From positions 496,001 to 560,000 of the forward strand of contig JALTJN010000362.1 of the NCBI GenBank assembly GCA_027076405.1: a stretch of 64,000 nucleotides of DNA. The letters run 5' to 3'. Both the position numbers and the translations under genes were made by a program. The stretch's first letter is position 1. Every line of letters begins with the position of its first letter. The notes under the pieces are model-generated. The model was not told where the DNA came from. It saw nothing but the letters and a program-made list of their open reading frames with translations, and did not search any database. The stretch comes from Chromatiales bacterium. GTDB lineage: Bacteria; Pseudomonadota; Gammaproteobacteria; UBA6429. Shown piece by piece: positions 8,846-18,285 of this stretch.

Positions 8846-9127
8846 TTACTCAATAACTTCAACCCCTTTCCAGAAAGCAACGTGGTCTAAAATTTCTTTT
8901 GCTGCTTCCTTTGGTGCAGGATAGTACCAGGCAGCATCAATATTTTTATTTTCATCAACTACTATGGTGTAATAATGCGCTGTTCCTTTCCATGGACAAA
9001 TGCTGGTTGTTTCACTTTTTGAAAAAAATGACTTGTTTAATGATGTCGCCGGGAAATAGTGGTTGTTTTCAATGACAACTGTTTCATTGCTTTCTGCCAG
9101 TATCTTACCATTCCATATTGCTTTCAT
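8846..9127 (-). CDS. DUF427 domain protein
   Basis: A complete 93 aa DUF427 protein. It starts M-K-A-I-W-N-G-K-I-L-A-E-S and contains Y-F-P, S-I-C-P-W-K-G-T-A-H-Y-Y and A-A-W-Y-Y-P-A-P, all diagnostic of the family. The C-P-W-K-G-x-A motif is the most conserved piece and is intact. The family's function is not established. The ATG at 9127 has AAGGAGAT directly upstream, a near-perfect ribosome site. It sits 28 bp after the YkgJ-like gene on the same strand, so the two may be co-transcribed. Confidence 0.88.
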   Translation of the reverse strand: MKAIWNGKILAESNETVVIENNHYFPATSLNKSFFSKSETTSICPWKGTAHYYTIVVDENKNIDAAWYYPAPKEAAKEILDHVAFWKGVEVIE

Positions 9128-9155
9128 TTTATCTCCTTTAAATTGTCATTATTTT

Positions 9156-9539
9156 TTATCTGTAGGGAGGACGACTGTCAGCCATCATTTTATCCAGCTG
9201 TTTTTGTGCTTGTTTCGGCTTTAGTAGGTCCCGCTTTTCCAGCATTTCACATTCATCGTGGATCATTTGTTCAATTGAAACAGGATAATAGCGACAGTCA
9301 TCAGGTCGATCAAAATAGATGGCGCAGGTAAAAATCGGTTTGTCCGGGTGTTGCTGAAGCCAGGGGCAACGTTCAAGCTGCACTTCTGAGTCGGGATCTA
9401 ACCATATCTTTCCTTGATGAACATAGTTGTAAATATCGGGATTAAAGCTATCCCAAAGTTGAATTTCTTCCTCTGTTGCGGATAAGCCGCCATGACTATA
9501 TTTAATGCAGCATTTTCCGCATTGATTGCATTGTTTCAC
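9156..9539 (-). CDS. YkgJ-family cysteine-cluster protein
   Basis: A 127 aa soluble protein. It begins M-K-Q-C-N-Q-C-G-K-C-C and has further Cys in R-C-P-W-L, F-T-C-A-I-Y and D-D-C-R-Y-Y-P, the YkgJ/CxxCGxCC zinc- or iron-sulfur-binding arrangement. D-R-P-D-D-C-R-Y-Y-P-V replaces the more common R-P-x-x-C-R-x-F-P. The C-terminal part is a basic helix. Function in the family is unproven; metal binding is inferred from the Cys pattern. It precedes the DUF427 gene on the same strand. Confidence 0.85.
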   Translation of the reverse strand: MKQCNQCGKCCIKYSHGGLSATEEEIQLWDSFNPDIYNYVHQGKIWLDPDSEVQLERCPWLQQHPDKPIFTCAIYFDRPDDCRYYPVSIEQMIHDECEMLEKRDLLKPKQAQKQLDKMMADSRPPYR

Positions 9540-9690
9540 GCTGTATCCTATATATCCGGTTTTGCTTTATCCACATTTGATTATAGTGTAATTAGCAGCC
9601 ATGTAATTGTATATGCGCTGTAATGTGAATGACAGTGCAATATTATTTTGCATAACACCCTTTTTCTCACAAATAAATTATAATGGGATA

Positions 9691-10839
9691 ATGATTATTC
9701 ACCTTGATATGGATGCATTTTATGCCTCGGTAGAAATGCGAGAAAACCCGGAACTAGTGGGGTTACCAGTTGTTGTCGGCGGGCCGTCAAAAAGCAGAGG
9801 TGTGGTGGCTGCTGCAAATTATGAAGCACGTAAGTATGGTGTTTATAGCGCTATGCCCATGTTGCAAGCGACGAAATTGTGTCCTGATTTACGAATTTTA
9901 CCGGTAAATATGCCGCTCTACGTTTCGGTTTCTAAACAGATCCATGAAATATTTCATCGCTATACACCTGATATTGAACCTCTTTCGTTAGATGAAGCGT
10001 TTCTTGATGTTAGCAGTAGTGTAAAACTTTTTGGTTCTGCTGCCGAAATTGCAAGAAAAATTAAAAACGAAATTAAACAGGAATTAAATTTAATTGTCTC
10101 TGCCGGTGTTGCTCCTAATAAGTTTGTCGCCAAGATAGCGTCTGATATCGAAAAGCCTGATGGCTTTGTTGTCGTTGATGAAAGTAGTATGCAGGACTTT
10201 CTTGATCCTCTACCGATTAAGCGTGTTTGGGGGGTGGGCAAAAAAACAGAAATACAGTTGAATAATTACGGTATTACCACCATTAAAGATATTCGGCAGC
10301 AATCATTAAACTGGCTGGTTGATCGCTTCGGAAAGCAGGGTGATCATATTTATCGTCTGGCAAATGGACAAGACAAGCGAAATGTTATTTCAGATGCCCG
10401 AGCGAAATCAATTTCATCTGAAAATACATTTATTGAAGATATTAGTAATAAAGAGACATTACTTGCCTATCTTTCACATTTAACGGAACAGGTAACAGTA
10501 CGTTTACGAGAGAAAAACCGTCAGGGAAAAACAGTTAATATTAAAATTCGTTTTCATGATTTCACCACGATAACACGTTCAAAAACATTACCGCAGGCCA
10601 GTTGTCAAACGGAGCAAATATGGCAAGTTGTGCAGTACTTGTTTAATGAGGCACTAGCTGATAGACAAATAGCAGTACGTTTATTAGGGGTTGGCGTTTC
10701 AGGTTTTTCCAGTGAGACGATAAGTCAGGGTGATTTATTTGCCGTGGATGATAAATATAACGAATTAGATGAAGTAAGTGATGAAATTAATCAGCGTTTT
10801 GGAAAATTAAAAATTCATCGTGGTCGAAATACATATTAA
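9691..10839 (+). CDS. dinB: DNA polymerase IV (Y-family translesion polymerase)
   Basis: A 382 aa Y-family polymerase. M-I-I-H-L-D-M-D-A-F-Y-A-S-V-E holds the first catalytic Asp pair and the steric gate. S-L-D-E-A-F-L-D-V holds the third acidic residue. A helix-hairpin-helix region (P-I-K-R-V-W-G-V-G-K-K-T) and a little-finger domain follow to residue ~350. I chose the ATG at 9691 because the family always starts at this motif; 28 upstream in-frame codons are unrelated sequence. The extreme C-terminus (K-I-H-R-G-R-N-T-Y) does not show an obvious clamp-binding QxxLF box. A CTGT-N10-ACAG sequence upstream is not a standard LexA box. Confidence 0.94.
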   Translation: MIIHLDMDAFYASVEMRENPELVGLPVVVGGPSKSRGVVAAANYEARKYGVYSAMPMLQATKLCPDLRILPVNMPLYVSVSKQIHEIFHRYTPDIEPLSLDEAFLDVSSSVKLFGSAAEIARKIKNEIKQELNLIVSAGVAPNKFVAKIASDIEKPDGFVVVDESSMQDFLDPLPIKRVWGVGKKTEIQLNNYGITTIKDIRQQSLNWLVDRFGKQGDHIYRLANGQDKRNVISDARAKSISSENTFIEDISNKETLLAYLSHLTEQVTVRLREKNRQGKTVNIKIRFHDFTTITRSKTLPQASCQTEQIWQVVQYLFNEALADRQIAVRLLGVGVSGFSSETISQGDLFAVDDKYNELDEVSDEINQRFGKLKIHRGRNTY

Positions 10840-10869
10840 GTATTATAAAAATTATTTAAGGATTATTTT

Positions 10870-13536
10870 ATGACAGACATTAAAAATGCTGCTACAGCAC
10901 CCAGTACCGTTTTTCTTAAAGATTATCAGCCTCCGGCCTATCTGATTGAACAGGTGAATTTACATTTTGATTTGCATGAGACAAAAACGGTTGTTACTTC
11001 AAGACTAAAGGTAAAGCGTAATAAAAATAATAACTCGGCGGATAAATCTTTTGTTCTGGATGGTCAGAATCTGGAACTTATTTCAGTGAAAATTAATGAT
11101 ACTCAATTATCAGCATCTGATTATAGCTGTAATACAGAAGCACTTATTTTAAATCCCGATGCAGATAATTTTACTGTCGAGATTAAGACTCAAATTAATC
11201 CGCAAGATAATAAAGCGCTGGAAGGTTTATATTTGTCCAGTGGTATGTTTTGTACTCAATGTGAAGCTCAAGGCTTTCGTTGTATCACTTATTTCCCCGA
11301 TCGCCCTGATGTGATGTCGAAATATGAAGTGACATTAGTTGGCGATAAAAAGAAATATCCGGTTTTATTATCTAATGGCAATTTAGTTGAGCAGGGGGAT
11401 GCTGAAAATGGAAAACATTGGGCTACCTGGTCAGATCCAAGTTTAAAACCAAGTTATTTATTTGCCGTTGTTGCGGGAGACTTGTTCGTTAAAGAAGACA
11501 GCTATACAACAATGTCAGGCAAGGAAGTGGCTTTGCAAATTTTTGTTGAGCATGAAAACAGTCACAAATGTGAACATGCTTTAAGGTCGTTAAAGCAGGC
11601 TATGAAATGGGACGAAGATACCTATGGTCGTGAATATGATTTAGATATTTACATGATCGTTGCGGTGAATGACTTTAATATGGGGGCAATGGAAAATAAA
11701 GGGCTTAATGTTTTTAATGCATCTTGTGTATTGGCCAGTCCGGAAACGGCAACCGATGCTGATTATTACAATATACAGAGTATTATTGCACACGAGTATT
11801 TTCATAACTGGTCGGGTAACCGGGTAACGTGCCGGGACTGGTTCCAGTTAAGTTTAAAAGAAGGTTTCACGGTTTTTCGTGATCAGGAATTTTCTGCCGA
11901 TTTAAACTCGCGAGCTACCAAACGAATTGATGATGTTAATGTCTTGCGCACTTTTCAGTTTGCACAGGATGCCGGGCCAATGGCTCATCCTATTCGGCCT
12001 GATCATTACATTGAAATCAGTAATTTCTATACGGTGACAGTCTATAACAAGGGGGCTGAAGTTGTTCGCATGATTCGTAACTTAGTCGGGACAGAGGGTT
12101 TCCGTAAAGGTACAGATTTGTATTTTGAACGTCATGATGGCCAGGCTGTGACAACAGAAGATTTTGTTAAAGCGATGGAAGATGCAAATAATATTGATTT
12201 ATCTCTGTTTAAAAACTGGTATTCTCAGGCCGGAACACCGGTGCTTGATGTGAAAACAACCTTCAATGAAGCAGAAAAAACATTTAAATTAGACGTTAAA
12301 CAGTCATGCCCGGATACAATAGGACAAAATAACAAACAACCATTCCATATTCCTTTGCAAGTGGGCTTAATAGACCATAATGGAAAGGATATTGTTTTAA
12401 ATTTAGACGGAGACACTTCTTCAGATTCGTTAACAGTTAAGACTTTAGAGATAAAAAAAGAAACGGAAAGTTTTACATTTTTAAATGTAGAGTCTAAACC
12501 GTTACTGTCTCTAAATCGTGGTTTTACTTCGCCGGTTAAAATAAATATGGAGCAATCAAACGAGGATTTAGCTTTTCTTTTTGCTCATGATAGTGATGAA
12601 TTTAACCGCTGGGAAGCAGGACAAATACTTGCAATGAATACATTGCTGAATTTGATTGACGATGTAAAAAATAATAAAGAACTTGTATTGGATAAAAGCC
12701 TCATTGTTCCTTTCAAAAACACTTTAGCAAATCCGAATTTGGATAAAGCATTAATTGCTCAGGCTATCACGTTACCGTCAGAAAGCTATCTGGCAGATCA
12801 ATGTGATGTGGTTGATGTTGATGCAATTCATAAAGCAAGAAAATTTATGCGTTTTGAATTAGCAAAAACATTGAAAACCGAGTTCAAGACCACTTATCAG
12901 GCGGGGCAGAGTAATGCTGTTTATTTGTTTAATGCAGATGAAATGGCGAGACGTGATTTAAATCATGTTTGCTTGTCTTATTTGATGTGTTTGCAGGAAG
13001 ATGAAGATATTCAGAATTGCATAGAACAAATTAATCATTCTAATAATATGACGGATGTTTTATCGGCTTTAACGGTTCTTTCAAACAGTTCTCATCCCTC
13101 TCGCCAAAGTGAATTAGACAAGTTCTATGACAAATGGAAGCATGATGCACAAGTTGTAGAGAAATGGTTTGCTATTCAGGCGGTGGCAGATCTACCGGAT
13201 GTTTTAGATAACATTAAAGCTTTAATGAAACATGAAGCTTTTAGCATAACCAATCCCAACAAGGTTAGATCTTTGATTGGCCGGTTCTGTGCTGCAAATA
13301 TTGCTCATTTCCATAATAGTGATGGCTCGGGTTACGAGTTTCTGGCTGATCAAGTACTGGTGTTAGACTCAATAAATCCTCAGATTGCAGCACGTTTGAT
13401 TCAAAGTATGAGTCGTTGGCGTCGTTATGATGAAAAGCGTCAGAATTTAATGAAAAGTCAATTCCAGCGAATTCTCGATAAAGAAGATTTATCAAAGGAT
13501 GTATATGAAATCGCAAGCCGTAGTTTAAATGATTAA
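10870..13536 (+). CDS. pepN: Aminopeptidase N (M1 family)
   Basis: An 888 aa cytosolic zinc aminopeptidase of normal PepN length. Substrate recognition is by G-A-M-E-N-K-G-L-N-V-F. The zinc site is H-E-Y-F-H-N-W-S-G-N-R-V-T (HExxH) with the third ligand Glu in L-K-E-G-F-T-V-F-R-D-Q-E-F. The catalytic Tyr region is Y-T-V-T-V-Y-N-K-G-A-E. The long helical C-terminal domain typical of PepN follows and ends in a basic helix. It releases N-terminal residues from peptides. The ATG at 10870 has AAGGATT 8 nt upstream. It starts 30 bp after dinB and may be read through from it. It is convergent with the GGDEF gene, one base apart. Confidence 0.96.
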   Translation: MTDIKNAATAPSTVFLKDYQPPAYLIEQVNLHFDLHETKTVVTSRLKVKRNKNNNSADKSFVLDGQNLELISVKINDTQLSASDYSCNTEALILNPDADNFTVEIKTQINPQDNKALEGLYLSSGMFCTQCEAQGFRCITYFPDRPDVMSKYEVTLVGDKKKYPVLLSNGNLVEQGDAENGKHWATWSDPSLKPSYLFAVVAGDLFVKEDSYTTMSGKEVALQIFVEHENSHKCEHALRSLKQAMKWDEDTYGREYDLDIYMIVAVNDFNMGAMENKGLNVFNASCVLASPETATDADYYNIQSIIAHEYFHNWSGNRVTCRDWFQLSLKEGFTVFRDQEFSADLNSRATKRIDDVNVLRTFQFAQDAGPMAHPIRPDHYIEISNFYTVTVYNKGAEVVRMIRNLVGTEGFRKGTDLYFERHDGQAVTTEDFVKAMEDANNIDLSLFKNWYSQAGTPVLDVKTTFNEAEKTFKLDVKQSCPDTIGQNNKQPFHIPLQVGLIDHNGKDIVLNLDGDTSSDSLTVKTLEIKKETESFTFLNVESKPLLSLNRGFTSPVKINMEQSNEDLAFLFAHDSDEFNRWEAGQILAMNTLLNLIDDVKNNKELVLDKSLIVPFKNTLANPNLDKALIAQAITLPSESYLADQCDVVDVDAIHKARKFMRFELAKTLKTEFKTTYQAGQSNAVYLFNADEMARRDLNHVCLSYLMCLQEDEDIQNCIEQINHSNNMTDVLSALTVLSNSSHPSRQSELDKFYDKWKHDAQVVEKWFAIQAVADLPDVLDNIKALMKHEAFSITNPNKVRSLIGRFCAANIAHFHNSDGSGYEFLADQVLVLDSINPQIAARLIQSMSRWRRYDEKRQNLMKSQFQRILDKEDLSKDVYEIASRSLND

Positions 13537-13537
13537 G

Positions 13538-14764
13538 TTAACTGGCAACCTGATTTCGACCATTATTTTTTGCTGTGTAAAGTAATTTATCGGCTTGCTT
13601 TATAACATCATTTGTCGTTGCGAGCTCTTGTGAAGACTCGGCAACACCGATACTAATGGTAATTTTTAATGGTGTTAACTTCACTCGTTTTACTGCGTGA
13701 TTTTTATTTTTTGTTTTAGGCCGTTTTTTATCTCTAAGTATAAAAGGACTATCCGCAACATTTTTACACAGCTGCTGACAATATAAGCTGGCTTCATATA
13801 AATTTTTGTTTGCAAAAACTAAAACAAATTCTTCTCCGCCATAGCGAAAAGCTTTGCCGCCGCGAACTTGTCGTAACTGGCTTGCGAGTTTTTTTAATAC
13901 CTGATCACCGATATCGTGACCATATTTGTCATTGAACTTTTTAAAATGGTCAACATCTACCATGGCGATACAATATCGTTTCCCCAGTGTTGGCATAGTC
14001 TGAACTAAAGCCCGCCGTGAGGGCAGGTTGGTCAGTTCATCGAGATATGCCAGAGAATAAGCATTGATAATAATACTTGCTAATATTAGAAAGCCGGATA
14101 ATAAAATAAATATAATACTTAGTTGCGGTTGTTGATAAAAATGTAATGCTGTGATGATGGCAACAAAAGATGACATGGTTCCGGCAATTAGTATCGATTG
14201 TGTTTTCAGTAACAGAAATAAAATAAAAGTTCCTGTAACAAGTATGGCGAAAATTAATGGTTGCGAGAAACCGGTTAACTTTAGGAAGCTATATTTGAAA
14301 TAACCAAGCGTAAGGGCTTCTTTAACTGGTGCATAAGGATGTTCTAAAATCCATGCAACACAATAAAGTTGTATTGCCAGGAGAACAAAGCGTCTTATGC
14401 CGTATTGATTTAATATCCCCCTTTCCCTTAATAGCAGGTTGAGTAAATAATTAATAGGAACCAGAGATACCAGAAGTAGGTAGGCAAGTTGTGAATCAAC
14501 TTTTAGATCTGCATCCCAAATATATTTGCTTAGTGAAATATAAATAATAGCTAGCAAGAGGAATAAATTAAATTCACGACCATGGTGAAATATCCAGCTT
14601 AATACCATCCCGGTGAAAAAGATAGTAAAAGGAAGGTAAGGTAATGTTATTTGCAGAACCTGCGGTAGAGGTTTGGAAAGTTGTGGAAGAAAAAAGTAAC
14701 TCAATGACAGTAATACTGCCGGCAGTAAAATAGCGCTAATGAGTTTTCTTAAGTCTAAATTCAA
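13538..14764 (-). CDS. Membrane-bound GGDEF diguanylate cyclase
   Basis: A 408 aa protein with about eight membrane segments in residues 1-235 followed by a GGDEF domain. The domain starts at [10 protein letters not shown], has the metal Asp in [10 protein letters not shown], and the active site is G-G-E-E-F. It should make c-di-GMP. The inhibitory I-site (RxxD five residues before GGEEF) is R-G-G-K here, so feedback inhibition through that site is probably absent. A ~15 residue basic insertion ([10 protein letters not shown]) sits late in the domain. The start is a TTG at 14764 that overlaps the nadA stop (TTGA); no in-frame ATG occurs for 52 codons, so this start is likely. Confidence 0.88.
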   Translation of the reverse strand: MNLDLRKLISAILLPAVLLSLSYFFLPQLSKPLPQVLQITLPYLPFTIFFTGMVLSWIFHHGREFNLFLLLAIIYISLSKYIWDADLKVDSQLAYLLLVSLVPINYLLNLLLRERGILNQYGIRRFVLLAIQLYCVAWILEHPYAPVKEALTLGYFKYSFLKLTGFSQPLIFAILVTGTFILFLLLKTQSILIAGTMSSFVAIITALHFYQQPQLSIIFILLSGFLILASIIINAYSLAYLDELTNLPSRRALVQTMPTLGKRYCIAMVDVDHFKKFNDKYGHDIGDQVLKKLASQLRQVRGGKAFRYGGEEFVLVFANKNLYEASLYCQQLCKNVADSPFILRDKKRPKTKNKNHAVKRVKLTPLKITISIGVAESSQELATTNDVIKQADKLLYTAKNNGRNQVAS

Positions 14765-15807
14765 TTCTTTGCAAAATCCATCATGCGTGAAACTGATTTA
14801 AGTGCTTGTTGACGAATCGTTTCGTCTACAAATATCTCATTTCTGCCATGCTCAAGTGAACTAGCAAGATTTTCCAGCCCATTCATTGCCATCCAGGTAC
14901 AATGGGCACAACTCATACAGGTTGCACCAACACCACCGGTAGGAGCTTCAATAAACTTTTTCTCCGGTGCAGATTGTTTCATCTTATAAAAAATACCATT
15001 ATCGGTTGCCACGATAAAAGTTTTGTTACTCATTTTTGTTGAAGCGGTAATCAGCTGTGTGGTTGAACCAACGACATCCGCCTGCTCAATAATATCTTCC
15101 GGTGATTCGGGATGAACCAGTACCGCCGCTTCTGGATGTTGCTGTCGCAGTTTATTGAGTTCTACGGCTTTAAATTCATCATGAACAATACATGAGCCCT
15201 GCCAAAGCAGCATATCTGCTCCGGTTTCTTTTTGTATATAGCTACCTAGAAAACGATCCGGCCCCCAAATGATTTTTTCACCTTTTTCCGTTAAATGCTG
15301 AATGACTTTAGTTGCAATACTGGAGGTTACAACCCAATCAGCGCGAGCTTTTACTGCGGCACTGGTATTCGCATAGACCACCACTGTTCTGTCAGGGTGG
15401 GCATCACAAAATGCACTGAACTGTTCGACAGGACAACTTAAATCAAGTGAACATTCGGCTTCTAGTGTTGGCATGAGTATGCGTTTTTCTGGTGTGAGAA
15501 TCTTAGCGGTTTCCCCCATAAAACGAACGCCGGCAACCATGAGAGTCGAGGCTGTGTGTTCTTTGCCAAAGCGTGCCATATCAAGCGAATCTGAGATAAA
15601 ACCGCCGGTTTCTTCAGCCAGTTGCTGAAGATCCGCATGAGTGTAGTAATGAGCAACCAAGACAGCATCTTTTTCTATCAATAAGTCTTTGATTTTCTGG
15701 ACCAATTCAGTCTTTTTTTGTCCTGTTACCTGCAGGGCGGCTTTGGCCTCATGCCCTAAGGTACGGATTTTATGATCATCAATCGTGGGTGCGCTGGCTA
15801 TATTCAT
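14761..15807 (-). CDS. nadA: Quinolinate synthase A
   Basis: A 348 aa NadA of normal length. Family motifs are [19 protein letters not shown] and L-V-H-P-E-S-P. Cys residues for the [4Fe-4S] cluster are in S-L-D-L-S-C-P, Q-G-S-C-I-V-H and [10 protein letters not shown]. It condenses iminoaspartate with dihydroxyacetone phosphate to quinolinate in de novo NAD synthesis. nadB and nadC are not in the window. It is first in a two-gene unit with the GGDEF gene. Its upstream region, shared with the divergent DUF2786 gene, contains a perfect 14-bp palindrome. No good ribosome site is seen before the ATG. Confidence 0.95.
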   Translation of the reverse strand: MNIASAPTIDDHKIRTLGHEAKAALQVTGQKKTELVQKIKDLLIEKDAVLVAHYYTHADLQQLAEETGGFISDSLDMARFGKEHTASTLMVAGVRFMGETAKILTPEKRILMPTLEAECSLDLSCPVEQFSAFCDAHPDRTVVVYANTSAAVKARADWVVTSSIATKVIQHLTEKGEKIIWGPDRFLGSYIQKETGADMLLWQGSCIVHDEFKAVELNKLRQQHPEAAVLVHPESPEDIIEQADVVGSTTQLITASTKMSNKTFIVATDNGIFYKMKQSAPEKKFIEAPTGGVGATCMSCAHCTWMAMNGLENLASSLEHGRNEIFVDETIRQQALKSVSRMMDFAKN

Positions 15808-15921
15808 CGTTTTTTACAATTTTTTAAGGTTAATATCGTCATTTTTACTAAAATTACTCATGGAATCTAAGTTTTCTATAAGTTGTGCTTATTATCTGTG
15901 ATCTATGGCCACTTTTGTATG

Positions 15922-15935
15922 TATCCAATTGGATA
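15922..15935. promoter_or_regulatory. Perfect 14-bp palindrome, candidate operator between nadA and DUF2786 gene
   Basis: TATCCAATTGGATA is a perfect dyad in the divergent intergenic region (15808-16069). On the plus strand it sits between a TTGTAT (15915-15920) and a TACAGT (from 15939), a weak -35/-10 pair, so a bound protein could block transcription. I recognise no regulator for this sequence. It may act on either gene. Confidence 0.35.
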
Positions 15936-16069
15936 AGATACAGTATATTTTTAGTTTAATTTTTACCTTTATTCAAGTGTTTTGGAAAGAATATGTTGTA
16001 ACTATTTGAATTTGTAGTAATATCTTTAGACCGTTATGTGATATTGGATACTCCATTGAAGTGGCGAAT

Positions 16070-16771
16070 ATGAAAAATAATAAAAAAATTATTGATAAAA
16101 TCTACAAATGTCTACGTTTATCGGAGTCTGGTAACCCAAATGAGGCTGCTTTGGCCCTACGTCAGGCTACTCGCATGATGAAAAAATATGGTGTGAGTGA
16201 TGCGCAGATTATGGCTGCAGAAGTTTCTGAAGGTGTCACCTATGCGGGTGAAAGATATAACCCGCCTTTTTGGGCGCTTGCGCTTGCTAATTTAGTTGCA
16301 GAGGCTTTTGAGTGCCGGAATTTAATTTCTCGCCAGTATGGACGTAAACCTGAGTTTCGTTTTATTGGATTAGGCTATAAACCTGAAGTGGCCACTTACT
16401 CTTATACCGTCCTTTATCGGCATTTACTTCGTGCTATTGAAGAATTTGAGGCGTCGGTCAAAGATGCAAAAGCAGAGGATGGCAATGTTAAACAACATCG
16501 AATTGATGTTTTCACTCAGGCCTGGCTTTTTCGTGTCGGACGTACGGTTTCAGAATTTATTGGTGTAAATGCTGACAACAAAATCATAGACGACTATATT
16601 CAAGAGAAGTATGGCGATACGGTTGAATTATCTGGTGAATCTGCCCAGACTGAAACAGCAGATTATGATGATATATTAAGTGGTATGCGGGCAGCGAACG
16701 AGATTGAATTATTCCGTTCAGTCGGCCGGTTTGCAGAACCCGTATTTTTACAGCATAAGCAGGCCTCATAG
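16070..16771 (+). CDS. DUF2786 domain protein
   Basis: About 233 aa. The first 40 residues (K-I-I-D-K-I-Y-K-C-L-R-L-S-E-S-G-N-P-N-E, then A-A-L-A-L-R-Q-A) are a clear DUF2786 domain, a small helical domain found in phage and bacterial proteins. The rest is a conserved extension with F-W-A-L-A-L-A-N-L-V-A and A-T-Y-S-Y-T-V-L, then an acidic C-terminus. Function is unknown. A GTG at 16061 gives three more residues; I prefer the ATG at 16070 with GAAGTGG upstream. It is followed after 68 bp by the nucleotide cyclase gene on the same strand. Confidence 0.82.
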   Translation: MKNNKKIIDKIYKCLRLSESGNPNEAALALRQATRMMKKYGVSDAQIMAAEVSEGVTYAGERYNPPFWALALANLVAEAFECRNLISRQYGRKPEFRFIGLGYKPEVATYSYTVLYRHLLRAIEEFEASVKDAKAEDGNVKQHRIDVFTQAWLFRVGRTVSEFIGVNADNKIIDDYIQEKYGDTVELSGESAQTETADYDDILSGMRAANEIELFRSVGRFAEPVFLQHKQAS

Positions 16772-16839
16772 TTATATCCGCATACCGCAAAATCATCTTT
16801 TATTTTTAATGAATTCTGAAAAGGGAATATAATCAGAAA

Positions 16840-17784
16840 ATGTCGGCGCAGATCTGTTATCACAATAAAGGTATCGAAAAGAAAATCCCGTGCAAAGCGG
16901 TATTGACACTTGGGCGAGATAAAAACAGTGATATTGTTATTATCGATTTACTGGCTTCACGTAATCACGCCATGATACGTCGTTTAGGCCATAGTGATTA
17001 TTATTTAATTGATAGTGGAAGCTCTAATGGAAGTTTTGTTAACTCTTACCGTGTTGCCATTCCGCGTTTGTTAAAAACTGGCGACCGTATTCAAATTGGT
17101 GGCAGTGAACTTGTTTTTGAACAGGAACACAAAGAAGAAGATGTCATGGATACGCTTTCAATGGAAGAAACGATCATTTCTGATCGCCCGGTAATTCGAC
17201 AAATTACCGTTTTAGTTGCAGATATTCGGGGGTTTACTTCACTGTCAGAAAGTGTCGATATTCGAACATTAACCCGTATGATGACTAAGTGGTTCCACAA
17301 TGTCACAGATGTAATTACTCAACATGGCGGCATTGTTGACAAGTTTATTGGTGATTGCGTATTTGCGCGTTGGGAATTTGATACAGAAGAAGAACACTCA
17401 GTTATTAAGGTTTTGCAAGCCGCCGTTCTCATTAATGATGTGACAGAAGAGTTAAACAGCAATTCGGATGTTGTGCGTGAAAACCTTCGGGTCGGTGTTG
17501 GTATTAATTCTGGCATAGCCTCAATGGGCATAGGGCAGGATGCAACAGCATTAGGTGATGCAGTAAATATTGCTTTTCGACTAGAAAGTGCCACGAAGGT
17601 ACTGGGTACTGATATTGTTATGAGTGAATCAGCATATAGTACATTACCTGAAAATTGTCTGGTTGGAGAGAAACAGCATATTCGGGTTAAAGGAAAACGT
17701 GATGCATTAAGGATATGTAGCTTACATTTTGATGATGTAAAAAATATGCTGAAAAAATCAGCTAAAGAATCAAGCAAAGTTTAG
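16840..17784 (+). CDS. FHA domain-class III adenylate/guanylate cyclase
   Basis: A 314 aa soluble protein. Residues ~1-95 are an FHA domain: L-G-R-D-K-N-S-D-I-V-I, S-R-N-H-A, and D-S-G-S-S-N-G-S-F-V-N match the phosphothreonine-binding loops. Residues ~120-300 are a class III cyclase. Metal Asp residues lie in V-A-D-I-R-G-F-T and F-I-G-D-C-V-F-A, and A-L-G-D-A-V-N-I-A-F-R-L-E carries the Asn-Arg transition-state residues. The substrate-specifying positions were not modelled, so cAMP is the likely product but cGMP is possible. The FHA domain suggests control by a Ser/Thr kinase; none is in the window. A protein with two cyclic-nucleotide domains lies 1.2 kb away. Confidence 0.9.
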   Translation: MSAQICYHNKGIEKKIPCKAVLTLGRDKNSDIVIIDLLASRNHAMIRRLGHSDYYLIDSGSSNGSFVNSYRVAIPRLLKTGDRIQIGGSELVFEQEHKEEDVMDTLSMEETIISDRPVIRQITVLVADIRGFTSLSESVDIRTLTRMMTKWFHNVTDVITQHGGIVDKFIGDCVFARWEFDTEEEHSVIKVLQAAVLINDVTEELNSNSDVVRENLRVGVGINSGIASMGIGQDATALGDAVNIAFRLESATKVLGTDIVMSESAYSTLPENCLVGEKQHIRVKGKRDALRICSLHFDDVKNMLKKSAKESSKV

Positions 17785-17790
17785 AACTCA

Positions 17791-18213
17791 TTATGAAATG
17801 ATGAGTCGTATTTCATTCATTAATACTTCCATGTCAGTTTTAATACCATTGATAGTTTGTACCGCTTTATTCGCTAACTCCAGATCATCGGTATCTTGCT
17901 GAAGATTATTTCCTTCACTTTGTTTTAACGCTTCTTCTTCAAGTATCAGTCTGCCTTTCTCCGCTAATTCGGCTTTTTCATCTGAAATAAATTGTGCCAA
18001 ATAAACATAGGCCTGAATCAAACCATCCTGTATTTTCTCATCTTTATTTTCGACAGTCAAAAGAAGAGTTTGTATTGCAATTTTAATGTGTTCTTTTTCG
18101 TAAGGAAGTAAAGATGCCGGGGAGCCATATATTGTAGGCGGTGTTGTTGACAGCAGTTTTCCGTATTCACTGACAATAATTTCTGCTTGTTCTATGCTAA
18201 CGGTTAATGTCAT
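17791..18213 (-). CDS. Hypothetical protein, helical
   Basis: 140 aa, family not recognised. It has no signal peptide or membrane segment. The sequence is acidic, Glu/Leu-rich and almost wholly helical, with a polar Q/D/N-rich hinge near residue 103 (E-G-N-N-L-Q-Q-D-T-D-D). It ends six bases from the convergent cyclase gene and starts 72 bp from the divergent NERD-like gene. The intact frame, tight packing and neighbouring codon style support a real gene; function is unknown. Confidence 0.6.
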   Translation of the reverse strand: MTLTVSIEQAEIIVSEYGKLLSTTPPTIYGSPASLLPYEKEHIKIAIQTLLLTVENKDEKIQDGLIQAYVYLAQFISDEKAELAEKGRLILEEEALKQSEGNNLQQDTDDLELANKAVQTINGIKTDMEVLMNEIRLIIS

Positions 18214-18285
18214 TTTTTGATAAACTCGGTACGATACGTTGTAAAAGCGTTTCGCTTTCTATGATAACAGAATTGAGTAATTATA

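Noticed and set aside
9618..9635. CTGT-N10-ACAG before dinB as a LexA box
   Set aside because: The gammaproteobacterial box has N8 between the half-sites; the spacing is two bases too long.
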